Assembly (NCBI RefSeq): GCF_024347075.1
Contig: NZ_AP024901.1
Span: forward strand, 868,001 to 932,000
Direction of reading: 5' to 3'
DNA: 64,000 bases
Origin: Vibrio rarus
GTDB lineage: Bacteria > Pseudomonadota > Gammaproteobacteria > Enterobacterales > Vibrionaceae
The position numbers and the translations under genes are program-made. Under the pieces are notes generated by a model, which had not been told where the DNA came from, did not search any database, and was given only the letters and a program-made list of their open reading frames with translations. How positions within the stretch are numbered: position 1 is the first letter of the stretch; each line of letters begins with the position of its first letter. Below, in pieces: positions 44,110 to 53,057 of this stretch.

Positions 44110-44403
44110 TTAACGGCATTCATCCGCACAACACTCTTCTTGTAGAAAATCGATCACGTTTTGCAAGTTTTCGTATTGAGCGGTACAAAATAGAGTGCGT
44201 CCTTCACGACGCTGAGAGAGTAATCCAGCAGAGGATAGGCTGGATATATGGTGAGATAATGTCGAACCGGGGATCTTCAACTGCTGTTGTATATCACCTA
44301 CAGGAGTACCTTGATGGCCAGCTTTAACCACCAATTTATATAGGCTAAGACGAGTAGGGTGGCCAAGCTCTTTCAGGGCCTTTGCTACGTGCTCTAATTG
44401 CAT
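44110..44403 (-). CDS. ArsR-family metal-responsive regulator
   Basis: 97 residues with GGAG ahead of the ATG. A winged helix: AKALKELGHPTRLSLYKLVV, the HTH GDIQQQLKIPGSTLSHHISS, and the wing REGRTLFCTAQ. The C-terminus ends EECCADECR, whose cysteines, together with the wing Cys, are likely metal(loid) ligands. ArsR repressors leave DNA on metal binding. It is followed by the permease on the same strand after about 140 bases with inverted repeats, so autoregulation and control of the permease are likely. Confidence 0.9.
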   Translation of the reverse strand: MQLEHVAKALKELGHPTRLSLYKLVVKAGHQGTPVGDIQQQLKIPGSTLSHHISSLSSAGLLSQRREGRTLFCTAQYENLQNVIDFLQEECCADECR

Positions 44404-44422
44404 TTGCTTCTCCAGTAAATAT

Positions 44423-44438
44423 TTCCATATTAATGGAA
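44423..44438. promoter_or_regulatory. Candidate operator at the arsR promoter
   Basis: TTCCAT-ATTA-ATGGAA is a perfect 6-bp inverted repeat about 20 bases before the arsR start. Its position suits autorepression. The sequence differs from the repeat ahead of the permease, so only one of the two may be the true ArsR site. Confidence 0.35.
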
Positions 44439-44478
44439 TAATACTATCAGCTTATTCAATGAACGCCTAATGCGCTAA

Positions 44479-45144
44479 TTAACGTGTCCAATGTAATATT
44501 GGCCAGTGGTTGAGTTGTGCTTCATGGTTGAGCATAGGACAGGGGTTTACCACATAACATGCATCGGCACGTTGACACAAAGGGAGATCGTTAATGGAGT
44601 CAGAATAAAAGATTACCGAATGGTGCTGATAATGAGGATTGACTTTCAACCACGCCTCAAGACACGCTACTTTTCCCTCTCGATAAGTCGCAATGCCTTT
44701 GATAGCAGAAGAAAAACAGTCATTGTTGCTCTCTAATTGAATACCAAATGCGTGTTGAATGTTGAGCTCTTCTGCAATGGCCTGCACTAGGTAATCGACC
44801 GTAGCAGAAATAACAATAATCGTCGTTTGCGATTGTTGTAACTCATTAAGTAATGCTTTTGCTTGTGAGAAAACAAGAGGGGCAATACGTTGCTGGGCAA
44901 AGGTGCGAGCCAGTTGGCGCAGTTGCTGTTTTGGGACACTCGCTAGAGGAGCCATGGCAAAGTGGAGGTAATGCTGCATGTCCAACTCCCCCTTGGCGTA
45001 TAGCTGCATTTGACTCGCATCTTCCACTAAAAAATGGGTGTCGGTAATGATGTTATGTTCCACTAGATATTGGTGCCAAAGGGTTGCGCTATCGGTGTCG
45101 ATTAAGGTCTCATCAAGGTCGAATACGTAAAGAGGGGCGTTCAT
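44479..45144 (-). CDS. HAD-IB family phosphatase (SerB-like)
   Basis: 221 residues. HAD motif I is YVFDLDETLID (Asp8 nucleophile and Asp10), motif II is VISATVDYL, and motif IV is IFYSDSINDLPL. A small alpha-helical C1 cap lies between motifs I and II. The family includes phosphoserine phosphatase and other small phosphomonoesterases; substrate undetermined. No strong ribosome binding site. It is separated from phnX by a terminator, so not part of the phn operon. Confidence 0.85.
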   Translation of the reverse strand: MNAPLYVFDLDETLIDTDSATLWHQYLVEHNIITDTHFLVEDASQMQLYAKGELDMQHYLHFAMAPLASVPKQQLRQLARTFAQQRIAPLVFSQAKALLNELQQSQTTIIVISATVDYLVQAIAEELNIQHAFGIQLESNNDCFSSAIKGIATYREGKVACLEAWLKVNPHYQHHSVIFYSDSINDLPLCQRADACYVVNPCPMLNHEAQLNHWPILHWTR

Positions 45145-45190
45145 ATTTATACCAAATTCACTTATGTCGCTAAGGTGATGTAGTCGGAAA

Positions 45191-45225
45191 AATAAAGGCG
45201 AGAGTCATTCTCCTCTCGCCTTATT
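45191..45225 (-). terminator. Terminator of the phnW-pbfA-phnX operon
   Basis: On the minus strand AAGGCGAGAG pairs with CTCTCGCCTT around an 8-base loop, and TTATTTTT follows. It lies just past the phnX stop. Confidence 0.88.
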
Positions 45226-45231
45226 TTATGG

Positions 45232-46047
45232 CTATGGACGTTCGCCAGCGGCCAATCTGCGCTCAATGTCTGCCACCACTTGTGGGAAGTCAGCAATGGT
45301 ATCAATGAGGTAATGAGGACGGCTTTTTTCTAATTTAAGACGTGCCTTTTCACGAGCGATGGCGAGTGTTTCGTCATCAGCATCTAGGTATTGTTGCAGA
45401 GTTAATCCTGCTTCATTACCGGATAACAGTAGGCCAACGGTCCACATGCCAGCGTTATGTCCTTCGTCAATTCCTGGAGCTGCATCATCGACTTTAATAC
45501 ATTGACGAACATCTGTCACACCCAGTTCGATAACATTTTTTAATGCCATAAAGGCGGCTGGGCGACCTCCTTGAGGAAGATCATCGGTTGCGACAATATA
45601 GTCAGGTTGATAGCCATAGTCTTTCGCTGAGGCAACCAGTACATCCATCACTTGGCGAGGATAACCTGAGCATGAACCAATTTTGATTCCTTGCTGCTTA
45701 AGTGAATTAACCACTTCTAGTGCGTGCGGGATAGGTTCTGCATGATCGGATACTTTTGCCTTTTGTAATGGCATAAATGTTTGGTAGATGCAGTCAATGT
45801 CATCGCTACACATCGCACTACCAAAGCGGTCAATCCAACGTGCTTTTACTGCTGGAATTTGGCCAACTGCTTGAATATGTTCCCATTTACCAAGACCCAT
45901 TGGCTCTCGAGCTTCATCAAGAGAAAGATCGAAATCGTATTCGCGTTTAAATGCTTCTACAAAAATACTGGTTGGAGCAAATGAACCAAAGTCGACAATG
46001 GTTCCTGCCCAGTCAAAAATTACGGCTTGAATCGGTGATTTAGACAT
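45232..46047 (-). CDS. phnX: Phosphonoacetaldehyde hydrolase
   Basis: Cleaves the C-P bond of phosphonoacetaldehyde to acetaldehyde and phosphate. 271 residues from ATG 46047 (AAGGA upstream); the frame runs on to 46221 inside the preceding gene. HAD motif I is VIFDWAGTIVDFGSF with the Asp nucleophile and the family-specific WAG; the cap-domain Schiff-base lysine lies in MGLGKWEHI. SCSGYPRQVMD and KVDDAAPGIDEG are also typical. The start overlaps the end of pbfA by 8 bases, indicating translational coupling. Confidence 0.96.
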   Translation of the reverse strand: MSKSPIQAVIFDWAGTIVDFGSFAPTSIFVEAFKREYDFDLSLDEAREPMGLGKWEHIQAVGQIPAVKARWIDRFGSAMCSDDIDCIYQTFMPLQKAKVSDHAEPIPHALEVVNSLKQQGIKIGSCSGYPRQVMDVLVASAKDYGYQPDYIVATDDLPQGGRPAAFMALKNVIELGVTDVRQCIKVDDAAPGIDEGHNAGMWTVGLLLSGNEAGLTLQQYLDADDETLAIAREKARLKLEKSRPHYLIDTIADFPQVVADIERRLAAGERP

Positions 46048-47425
46048 AGTTAAAGTCCTTAGATACGTGTTTAATGGCACTTTCGAAGATATGTAGTGCT
46101 TCGATAAGTTGTTGTTTGGAAATAATAAGTGGGGGGCTAAGTTGGATAACGTTGCCCTGTGAAATTTTAAAACTGAGTCCGTTATTAAGACATTGATAGA
46201 GCACGGCCTCTGCTTCATCAAATGCTCTTTGTTTGCTAATAGGATCGCAAACTAACTCTACGCCCCATAACAAACCGATCCCTCTAATGTCCCCAATCAT
46301 GGGATAAAGGGCTTTCATTCGGTTCAATTGTTGCTGCATAAAGAGGCTGTCTTGACGCACTTTATTCAGTAAATTTTCTTGCTCAATTACCTTGATGGTT
46401 GCAAGCGCTGCTGCGCAACCAATGGGACTTTTTTCATGGGTGTAATGCCCTAGTGAAACTTGAGCGGCTGTGTTGTATTGTTCTTTTGTGAGCATAGCGG
46501 CCATAGGTACGACACCGCCACCTAGCCCTTTACCAATGCACAGAATGTCAGGCTCAATGTCATACGCTTGATGAGTAAACCATTCACCTGTACGCCCCAT
46601 GCCATTGGGTATGTCATCGATGATCAATAACACATTATGTTTATCACAAATCTGGCGAATGCGTTTCCAGTAGGCTTTACTTGGCACTTGCACGTCCGTA
46701 TTGCGAACGGCTTCAGCAATAAACGCACCAATGCCCCCTTCTTTCTCAATAACGTATTCAAGGTAATCGGCATAATGCACATCACTACCATCCACAGAAG
46801 CAAACGCACCGCGGTAACTTACTGCGGGGGGAATGCGCTCCACACCGGGCATAAGTGCCCCCATACCTTCTCTAAAACACGCCTCGCCACCGACAGAAAT
46901 GGCATCAAGAGAAGCGCCGTGGAAAGCATCCCATAAGGAAACCACTTTAACGTTGTTCGTTACATGGCGTGCTAACTTTAGAGCCATGCCCACCACGGAA
47001 GTCCCTCCCGGAGCAAACAATACGCGTGTCAGATCGCCACCACAGATCTGGGTGAGCTTTTCCGCACATTCGATGGCTGTCTGATGGGTAAATCGTCGTG
47101 GCGCAAAGGGAAGCACGGCAAGTTGTTGGCGAATTGCATTGAGCACTTCTGGATGCCCATGGCCCAGTTGATGCACGTTATTACCATGAAAATCCATGTA
47201 GCGCTTGCCACTCGCATCTTGAATAAAGATACCTTCTGCACTGTCTAATGCATTGAGACACGGAGTGGACATGGCCTGATGTAGAAAAACATTACTGTCT
47301 CGTTCTAATAACGCTTTGGTATGCTGGTGGCTATGCTGATCATTCCATTGTTCACGAGCGGCAGTAGTATTGATGTCTCCCTCGCTACGAAAGTGCGAGG
47401 CACGCATATTGGTCTCATGGGACAT
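46040..47425 (-). CDS. pbfA: (R)-1-hydroxy-2-aminoethylphosphonate ammonia-lyase (PbfA), class III aminotransferase fold
   Basis: 461 residues. PLP fold type I / class III aminotransferase: GGTSVVGMALKLARHVT, the DDIPNGMGRTGEW segment, and the PLP lysine in CIGKGLGGGVVPMAAML (about residue 290). Located between phnW and phnX, as described for PbfA of vibrios, which eliminates ammonia from 1-hydroxy-AEP to yield phosphonoacetaldehyde. This broadens the operon to hydroxylated AEP. The name rests on sequence class plus context; an ordinary transaminase is the alternative. GGAGA precedes ATG 47425, two bases after the phnW stop. Confidence 0.85.
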   Translation of the reverse strand: MSHETNMRASHFRSEGDINTTAAREQWNDQHSHQHTKALLERDSNVFLHQAMSTPCLNALDSAEGIFIQDASGKRYMDFHGNNVHQLGHGHPEVLNAIRQQLAVLPFAPRRFTHQTAIECAEKLTQICGGDLTRVLFAPGGTSVVGMALKLARHVTNNVKVVSLWDAFHGASLDAISVGGEACFREGMGALMPGVERIPPAVSYRGAFASVDGSDVHYADYLEYVIEKEGGIGAFIAEAVRNTDVQVPSKAYWKRIRQICDKHNVLLIIDDIPNGMGRTGEWFTHQAYDIEPDILCIGKGLGGGVVPMAAMLTKEQYNTAAQVSLGHYTHEKSPIGCAAALATIKVIEQENLLNKVRQDSLFMQQQLNRMKALYPMIGDIRGIGLLWGVELVCDPISKQRAFDEAEAVLYQCLNNGLSFKISQGNVIQLSPPLIISKQQLIEALHIFESAIKHVSKDFNYV

Positions 47426-47427
47426 GA

Positions 47428-48528
47428 TTAGTCTCTCCAATACATAGCGTGTGACATAGCATCAATAAGGCGATGTATATCATCGGGATACACTTCACCA
47501 ATGTTACCAATCCGAAAGCAGTCTGCATTGGAGACCTTGCCTGGGTAGATAACAAACCCTTGCTCTTTGAGCCGTAAATAAAACTCATTAAATTGATAGT
47601 TTTTGTGGGTTGGCGAATAAAAAGCGGTGATGATCGGTGAGTGCAAGTTATCTGCTAATAAGGTGTTAAACCCTAAACGGCGCATGCCAGCCACGAGGTT
47701 TTTTTGGTTAGTTGCATATCGCTTGGCTCGAGAGTGGATTCCTCCTTCCTCTTCAAGTTCCATCAGAGCTTGGTAAAAAGCTCTGACAGTATGAGTTGGT
47801 GAGGTAAAGCGCCACTTGCCCTGATGGTTTTGCATGCATAGCCATTGATCGTATAAATCAAGGCTTAGAGAGCGAGCCTGGCCTTTACATTGCTCAAGCT
47901 GTGATTGTTTTGCGATGATAAAGCCAAATCCTGGTACTCCTTGTACACATTTATTGGCAGAACTGATCATAAAGTCGACGTCTAAGTCACCAATATCCAT
48001 GTTGATGCCCGCAAAACTCGACATGGCATCAAGGATCACAACCTTGTTATGACGTTTTGCTACAGCAATAAGCTCTTGAATCGGATTCAATATACCTGTC
48101 GTTGTTTCGCAATGAACTAAGGCAAAATGGGTAATACTAGGATCTTCAATGAGTAAGGTTTCCAACTGCGTAACAGACGGCACATTGGTTTCACCAGGGC
48201 TAAGTAATTGGCAGTCAATCTTCAAATAACGAGCGATTTGCGCCATTCTTGCCCCATAAGCGCCATTATTTATCACCAGTAATTTTCCGTTAACTGGTAG
48301 AGACGATCCTATGGTTGATTCCACACAAGCAGTGCCACTGCCTTGCATTAAAACACTGGTATAGCCGGCATGTTTGGTGGCTAAGGTGACAAGTTTGCAG
48401 CGGATAACTTCGACGATGTCTTTATTATAATCCGCATCCCACGTACACCAATCTTTGAGCATTGCATTACGAACACCTTCCGATGTGGATAAGGGGCCAG
48501 GTGTGAGTAATAGGTATTCGTTTTTCAT
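47428..48528 (-). CDS. phnW: 2-aminoethylphosphonate-pyruvate transaminase
   Basis: Converts AEP and pyruvate to phosphonoacetaldehyde and alanine with PLP. 366 residues from ATG 48528, for which AAGGA is correctly spaced (the ATG at 48534 touches it). The N-terminal [22 protein letters not shown], and the PLP lysine in [15 protein letters not shown] (about residue 190) are diagnostic. First gene of phnW-pbfA-phnX, divergent from the transport genes, with a PhnR-type site 12 bases upstream. Confidence 0.96.
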   Translation of the reverse strand: MKNEYLLLTPGPLSTSEGVRNAMLKDWCTWDADYNKDIVEVIRCKLVTLATKHAGYTSVLMQGSGTACVESTIGSSLPVNGKLLVINNGAYGARMAQIARYLKIDCQLLSPGETNVPSVTQLETLLIEDPSITHFALVHCETTTGILNPIQELIAVAKRHNKVVILDAMSSFAGINMDIGDLDVDFMISSANKCVQGVPGFGFIIAKQSQLEQCKGQARSLSLDLYDQWLCMQNHQGKWRFTSPTHTVRAFYQALMELEEEGGIHSRAKRYATNQKNLVAGMRRLGFNTLLADNLHSPIITAFYSPTHKNYQFNEFYLRLKEQGFVIYPGKVSNADCFRIGNIGEVYPDDIHRLIDAMSHAMYWRD

Positions 48529-48539
48529 ATTCATTCCTT

Positions 48540-48551
48540 TGGACTATACCA
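48540..48551. promoter_or_regulatory. Probable PhnR operator at phnW
   Basis: TGGACTATACCA (reverse complement TGGTATAGTCCA) lies 12 bases before the phnW start. It differs by one base from the TGGTATAGACCA site I recall for the HutC-type repressor PhnF. Two related sites precede phnS and phnT. Confidence 0.65.
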
Positions 48552-48727
48552 GTGAATGGAGCGAACTCTATCACTCTCATTTGCGTGGGAAAACCGCCTT
48601 TACGTTAATTCATAAAAGTTTCATGTTTGCGCCGTTATTAATCAATAAGCCATACAATTATCGTAAAAATGCCATTTTTTGTTCATTGGAACGTCATATT
48701 TGACCCTTAATCTAGCCACAAATTAAC

Positions 48728-48739
48728 TGGTGCAGACCA
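48728..48739. promoter_or_regulatory. Probable PhnR operator at phnS
   Basis: TGGTGCAGACCA, same TGGT-n4-ACCA form as the sites at phnW and phnT, 26 bases before the phnS ATG, where binding would block the promoter or early elongation. Confidence 0.65.
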
Positions 48740-48765
48740 ATAAATATTCCATAAAGGGAAAAACA

Positions 48766-49770
48766 ATGAACAAGCGTTTTATTAAAGGAACAATGGCCGC
48801 TTTAGTTTCTATGCTAGCGACTAATGCTTTTGCCGCAACAGAAGTAACGGTATACACAGCCTTCGAATCCGATATTCTTGCTAAGTATAAAAATGCATTT
48901 GAAAAAACCAATCCAGATATTGAAATTAACTGGGTTCGTGACTCTACGGGTATTATGACTGCTAAGTTATTGGCTGAAAAAAATAACCCTCAAGCTGAAG
49001 TTGTGTGGGGATTAGCTGGCTCATCAATGGCATTGCTTAAAGAAGAAGGGATTTTAAAAACATACTCTCCAAAAGGATTGGATGAATTACGTTCTGAGTT
49101 GAATGATCCACAATCTACTCAAGCATGGTATGGCAATGATGCATTTTTCAACGCTATTTGCTTTAATGAAATCGTAGCTCAGCAACAAAATCTGCCAAAG
49201 CCGACATCTTGGGAAGACTTAACTAAGCCTGTGTATAAAGGTCACATTGCAATGCCAAACCCAGCGTCATCGGGTACAGGTTATATGCAGGTTTCTGCTT
49301 GGCTGCAAAGTATGGGTGACAACCAAGGTTGGGCTTATATGAAAGATCTACATAGCAATATCGCACATTACACACACTCTGGCTCTAAGCCTTGTGTTCA
49401 AGCAGGTATGGGTGAAGTTGCCATCGGTATTTCTATGGCGAGCCGTGGCGCTAAACTAAAAACTCAAGGGGCACCACTGGATGTCATTACTCCTGCTGGC
49501 ATTGGTTGGGAATCTGAAGCAGTAGGTATCGTTAAAGTATCGGATGCAGCTAAGCGTGTTGTTGACTGGTCTATCTCTAAAGAAGCGAACGAGCTGTATG
49601 TTGAAATGTACCCAGTAGTGGGACATAAAGACGTAGAAGCATCAGTGGCTAACTTCCCGAACGTTCAACAAAAAATGGCTAAAATGGACTTTGCTCGTAT
49701 GGGTAATGAGCGTGCTGATGTTTTGAAAACATGGTCTGATAAATTTGATGGTAAATCAGAAGCTAAATAA
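48766..49770 (+). CDS. phnS: 2-aminoethylphosphonate ABC transporter, periplasmic binding protein
   Basis: 334 residues with a signal peptide (KRFIKGTMAALVSMLATNAFA-A) and a type II periplasmic binding fold: EVTVYTAFESDILAKYKNAF, the RDSTGIMTAKLLAEK loop, and PASSGTGYMQVSAWL. Start at ATG 48766 after AAAGGGA. This family binds AEP in vibrios. A strong hairpin follows the gene, so phnS is likely expressed above the membrane components, as is usual for binding proteins. Confidence 0.93.
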   Translation: MNKRFIKGTMAALVSMLATNAFAATEVTVYTAFESDILAKYKNAFEKTNPDIEINWVRDSTGIMTAKLLAEKNNPQAEVVWGLAGSSMALLKEEGILKTYSPKGLDELRSELNDPQSTQAWYGNDAFFNAICFNEIVAQQQNLPKPTSWEDLTKPVYKGHIAMPNPASSGTGYMQVSAWLQSMGDNQGWAYMKDLHSNIAHYTHSGSKPCVQAGMGEVAIGISMASRGAKLKTQGAPLDVITPAGIGWESEAVGIVKVSDAAKRVVDWSISKEANELYVEMYPVVGHKDVEASVANFPNVQQKMAKMDFARMGNERADVLKTWSDKFDGKSEAK

Positions 49771-49813
49771 GCGCTGCTAACAAAAGCATAAGCAAACATT
49801 ACGCTAAATAAGA

Positions 49814-49842
49814 CAAAAGCTTGCCATAATGGCAAGCTTTTG
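49814..49842 (+). terminator. Strong hairpin after phnS
   Basis: CAAAAGCTTGCCA and TGGCAAGCTTTTG form a perfect 13-bp stem with a TAA loop. The T-run is within the stem's 3' arm. It can act as a terminator or an mRNA 3' stabiliser for phnS. Confidence 0.8.
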
Positions 49843-49858
49843 CTGTTTATTGAAAGAT

Positions 49859-49905
49859 ATACCATTAATCGTAGTAATTAACTGAAAGTTCTAGCTTGTT
49901 AAAAC
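49859..49905 (-). repeat. Partial MITE-like repeat, copy D
   Basis: ATACC, then AATCGTAGTAATTAACTGA and CTAGCTTGTTAAAACA, match the reverse complement of the right end of copy B (TGTTTTAACAAGCTAG...TTAATTACTACGATTGGTAT). The rest of the element is absent. Confidence 0.65.
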
Positions 49906-50166
49906 AGCCGCGTTTTCTTAAACGCTACTTGCCAGTGTGTAATAGAACCCACCAGGATTAAACGATGACACATAGACTTAATGAGTTTGCTATATAGAGC
50001 TATGTTATGTCTGCTGAGCTATTTGGTCTTACCAAAGGCGTCTTGCTTTAATAACAATTTACATTGTAAATCATCTCTCTTTATCTTCACTACAGGGCAA
50101 ATATTGTTATTTGTCATGAATCTCCAATATAGATGTAATTCTTCTGTAACATACTAATCCTAATAT

Positions 50167-50178
50167 TGGTATATACCA
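50167..50178. promoter_or_regulatory. Probable PhnR operator at phnT
   Basis: TGGTATATACCA is a perfect 12-bp palindrome 13 bases before the phnT ATG, matching the TGGT-n4-ACCA sites at phnW and phnS. Its presence suggests a separate phnT promoter. Confidence 0.68.
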
Positions 50179-50191
50179 TTTGGAGAGTGTT

Positions 50192-51301
50192 ATGAATACC
50201 AACCAAAACTATTTAGAAATCAATAATGTAGTGAAGCAATTCGGCCAATTCACGGCTTTGAACGATATTTCACTCGCAATCAATAAAGGCGAGTTTGTCT
50301 GCTTTTTAGGCCCATCAGGCTGTGGTAAAACGACGCTACTACGAGCTATCGCAGGACTCGATCTTCCTACCTATGGGCAAATTGAACAGGCTGGTAAGGA
50401 TATTACTTTTTTGCCGCCTGAAAAACGTGACTTTGGCATCGTGTTTCAATCTTATGCTCTGTTCCCGAATTTAACCGTGGAAGACAATATTGCTATTGGC
50501 CTGAGAAATCAGGGAGCGAGTAAAAATGAAGCAAAAGAAACCGTGGCAAAATGGCTTGATACTATTGCGCTACCTACTTCAGCGAAAAAATTTCCAAGCC
50601 AGCTTTCAGGTGGACAGCAACAGCGTGTTGCCCTAGCTCGTGCATTAGCACTGTCACCAGGAATGTTGTTACTTGATGAGCCTTTATCTGCTTTGGATGC
50701 CAAAGTACGTACTCACCTTCGTGAAGAAATTTGTCAGTTACAACGTAAACTAGGCATTACAACAATCATGGTGACACACGATCAAGAAGAAGCGCTATCT
50801 ATGGCAGACAGAATCGTAGTGATGAACCATGGTGTGATTGAGCAAGTGGGTACGCCACAGGATATTTATGAACATCCAAATACACGCTTTGTGGCGCAGT
50901 TTGTAGGCAGCATGAACTTCTTAACCGCACGTAAAATTAATGAGACACAAGTGATTATTCACGATCACATCATTGATGTTGAGTGCGCTGAATTTATGAA
51001 AAAAGAGTTAAGCGATGAATTTGAGCTTGCTCTACGTCCTGAAAGTCTATTTTTCACCGAGTCTGAGCAAAACTCATTAACGGTTAAAATTGAAATTATC
51101 GAGTTTCAAGGTGCTTACGTTCGTGTGGATTGTCGTTTATATGGACACCCAGAGTTAGCCTTAATTGCTGTGGATGTACCGGTGCGTGAGGCGCGTAAGC
51201 TAAATCTGAAATTGGATGAGATTCGTCGTATAGAGCTAGTGACGAAACATATGCACGCTTATCCTCTTGCAAGCCGTACTGTTGATCAAGAGGCCGCATA
51301 G
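50192..51301 (+). CDS. phnT: 2-aminoethylphosphonate ABC transporter, ATP-binding protein
   Basis: 369 residues from ATG 50192 after GGAGAG. Walker A GPSGCGKTT (about 45-53), signature LSGGQQQRVALARAL, Walker B MLLLDEPLSALDAKV, and H-loop VTHDQEEALS. A C-terminal TOBE-like regulatory domain follows (about 240-360). It energises the fused permease encoded next, whose ATG begins one base after its stop codon. Confidence 0.94.
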   Translation: MNTNQNYLEINNVVKQFGQFTALNDISLAINKGEFVCFLGPSGCGKTTLLRAIAGLDLPTYGQIEQAGKDITFLPPEKRDFGIVFQSYALFPNLTVEDNIAIGLRNQGASKNEAKETVAKWLDTIALPTSAKKFPSQLSGGQQQRVALARALALSPGMLLLDEPLSALDAKVRTHLREEICQLQRKLGITTIMVTHDQEEALSMADRIVVMNHGVIEQVGTPQDIYEHPNTRFVAQFVGSMNFLTARKINETQVIIHDHIIDVECAEFMKKELSDEFELALRPESLFFTESEQNSLTVKIEIIEFQGAYVRVDCRLYGHPELALIAVDVPVREARKLNLKLDEIRRIELVTKHMHAYPLASRTVDQEAA

Positions 51302-51302
51302 C

Positions 51303-53045
51303 ATGAGACCTGAAGTAGTAAGCGATAACCCAACCCTATCAGAGTCGTCCATCCCAACCGCTAATATTTGGACTTTTTGGACCAAGAAACTCAGTCGCGA
51401 CAACATTATGTTGATGGTGATACTGGTTATCTTGTCCCTGTTTATGATGGTTTTTGTCGTGATGCCGTTATGGGCGATGCTGACAAAAAGTATGCATAAT
51501 TCGAATGATGAATTTGTCGGCCTGGCTAATTTTATCACCTACTTTTCGTCACCAAGTTTGTGGTATTCATTAACCAATACCTTAACGGTTGGGCTGTTGG
51601 TTACTGTTATCGTTGGTACTTTAGCCTTTGGCTATGCCTTTGCGATCACACGAACTTGTATGCCATTTAAAACTTTGTTCCAGGTATTGGGTATGGCACC
51701 AATCCTTGCACCATCATTATTGCCTGCTATCAGCTTGATTTTTCTGTTTGGTAATCAAGGAGTTATAAAGGGGTGGTTAGGTGGAGCATCGGTTTATGGA
51801 TTGATTGGTATCACCATGGGACTGGTATTTTGGACTTTCCCACACGCCTTGATGATTTTAACCACTTCGTTGCGAACTTCTGATGCACGTTTATATGAAG
51901 CGGCACGAGCATTAAAAACATCACCATTGAAAACCTTTTTCATTGTGACATTGCCTGCTGCCAAATATGGCGTAATTAGTACTCTTATTGTGGTGTTCAC
52001 ATTAGTGGTATGTGACTTTGGTGTGCCGAAAGTGATTGGGGGTAGTTACAATGTGTTAGCAACCGATATCTTTAAGCAGGTTGTTGGCCAGCAAAACTTT
52101 GCCATGGGCGCGGTAACCAGTATTATTTTATTACTCCCAGCCGGGCTTGCCTTTGCTGTGGATCGTTGGGTACAAAAGAAACAAAAGAATTTGTTTGATA
52201 CCCGTTCGGTGGCCTACGAGCCAAAGCCGAGCCCACTACGTGACGGCTTGTGTCTGGCTTATTGTGTCACGATCAGTATTGCAGTACTTGCGGTTTTAGG
52301 TATGGCTGTATATGGATCTTTGGTGACGTTTTGGCCTTGGAATAAAGCACTCACTTTAAGCAACTATAATTTCAGTGAGTTGAGCACTTACGGTTGGAGC
52401 CCATACTTTAACTCATTAACTCTAGCGGGTTGGACGGCTGCTATTGGTACTGTGATTATATTTATTGGTGCTTATTGCATTGAAAAGGGACGCGCATTTG
52501 CCCCGTTGCGTCAAGCGCTACAAATGTTCAGTGTTGTACCAATGGCAGTACCTGGCATGGTGTTAGGCTTAGGTTATATTTTCTACTTTAATGATTCGAA
52601 TAACCCTCTTAACGTTCTTTACGGCACGATGGCATTTTTAGTGGTAAATACTGTGGTGCACTATTACACCGTAGGTCATATGACGGCCATCACCGCATTG
52701 AAACAGATCCCATCTGAAATGGAGTCAACAGCAGCATCAGTTAAGTTGCCTCAATATAAGCTGTTTTTTAAAGTGACGTTGCCCGTATGTTTACCTGCGG
52801 TGCTTGATATTGCCACCTACTTATTTATCAATGCTTTAACCACAACCTCTGCAGTAGTATTCTTATACTCCACCGATACCATTCCAGCTTCTGTTTCGGT
52901 GTTGAATATGGATGATACCGGACAAACGGGTGCTGCAGCTGCGATGGCGGTTATGATCATGATTTCTGCCGCAGTGGCTAAACTAGTACATATTAGTTTA
53001 GATAAGGTACTGGGCAAGCGAACACAAGCCTGGCGAAAACGCTAG
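51303..53045 (+). CDS. 2-aminoethylphosphonate ABC transporter, fused double permease
   Basis: 580 residues with about twelve membrane segments: two BPD_transp_1 domains in one chain, corresponding to PhnU and PhnV fused. Each half has an EAA loop that contacts the ATPase: YEAARALKTSPLKTFFIVTL and ESTAASVKLPQYKLFFKVTL. The N-terminal ~45 residues are cytoplasmic. Starts one base after phnT and is followed 12 bases later by phnR, so the three are one operon. Confidence 0.93.
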   Translation: MRPEVVSDNPTLSESSIPTANIWTFWTKKLSRDNIMLMVILVILSLFMMVFVVMPLWAMLTKSMHNSNDEFVGLANFITYFSSPSLWYSLTNTLTVGLLVTVIVGTLAFGYAFAITRTCMPFKTLFQVLGMAPILAPSLLPAISLIFLFGNQGVIKGWLGGASVYGLIGITMGLVFWTFPHALMILTTSLRTSDARLYEAARALKTSPLKTFFIVTLPAAKYGVISTLIVVFTLVVCDFGVPKVIGGSYNVLATDIFKQVVGQQNFAMGAVTSIILLLPAGLAFAVDRWVQKKQKNLFDTRSVAYEPKPSPLRDGLCLAYCVTISIAVLAVLGMAVYGSLVTFWPWNKALTLSNYNFSELSTYGWSPYFNSLTLAGWTAAIGTVIIFIGAYCIEKGRAFAPLRQALQMFSVVPMAVPGMVLGLGYIFYFNDSNNPLNVLYGTMAFLVVNTVVHYYTVGHMTAITALKQIPSEMESTAASVKLPQYKLFFKVTLPVCLPAVLDIATYLFINALTTTSAVVFLYSTDTIPASVSVLNMDDTGQTGAAAAMAVMIMISAAVAKLVHISLDKVLGKRTQAWRKR

Positions 53046-53057
53046 AAGGAACATTGA

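Larger units (their letters stand above)
49771..50191. other. Spacer between phnS and phnT
   Basis: About 420 bases, long for an ABC-transporter operon. It holds the phnS hairpin (49814-49842), a partial MITE copy (49859-49905), and the phnT operator/promoter region (50167-50178). No gene is seen. The MITE fragment probably lengthened the spacer. Confidence 0.55.
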
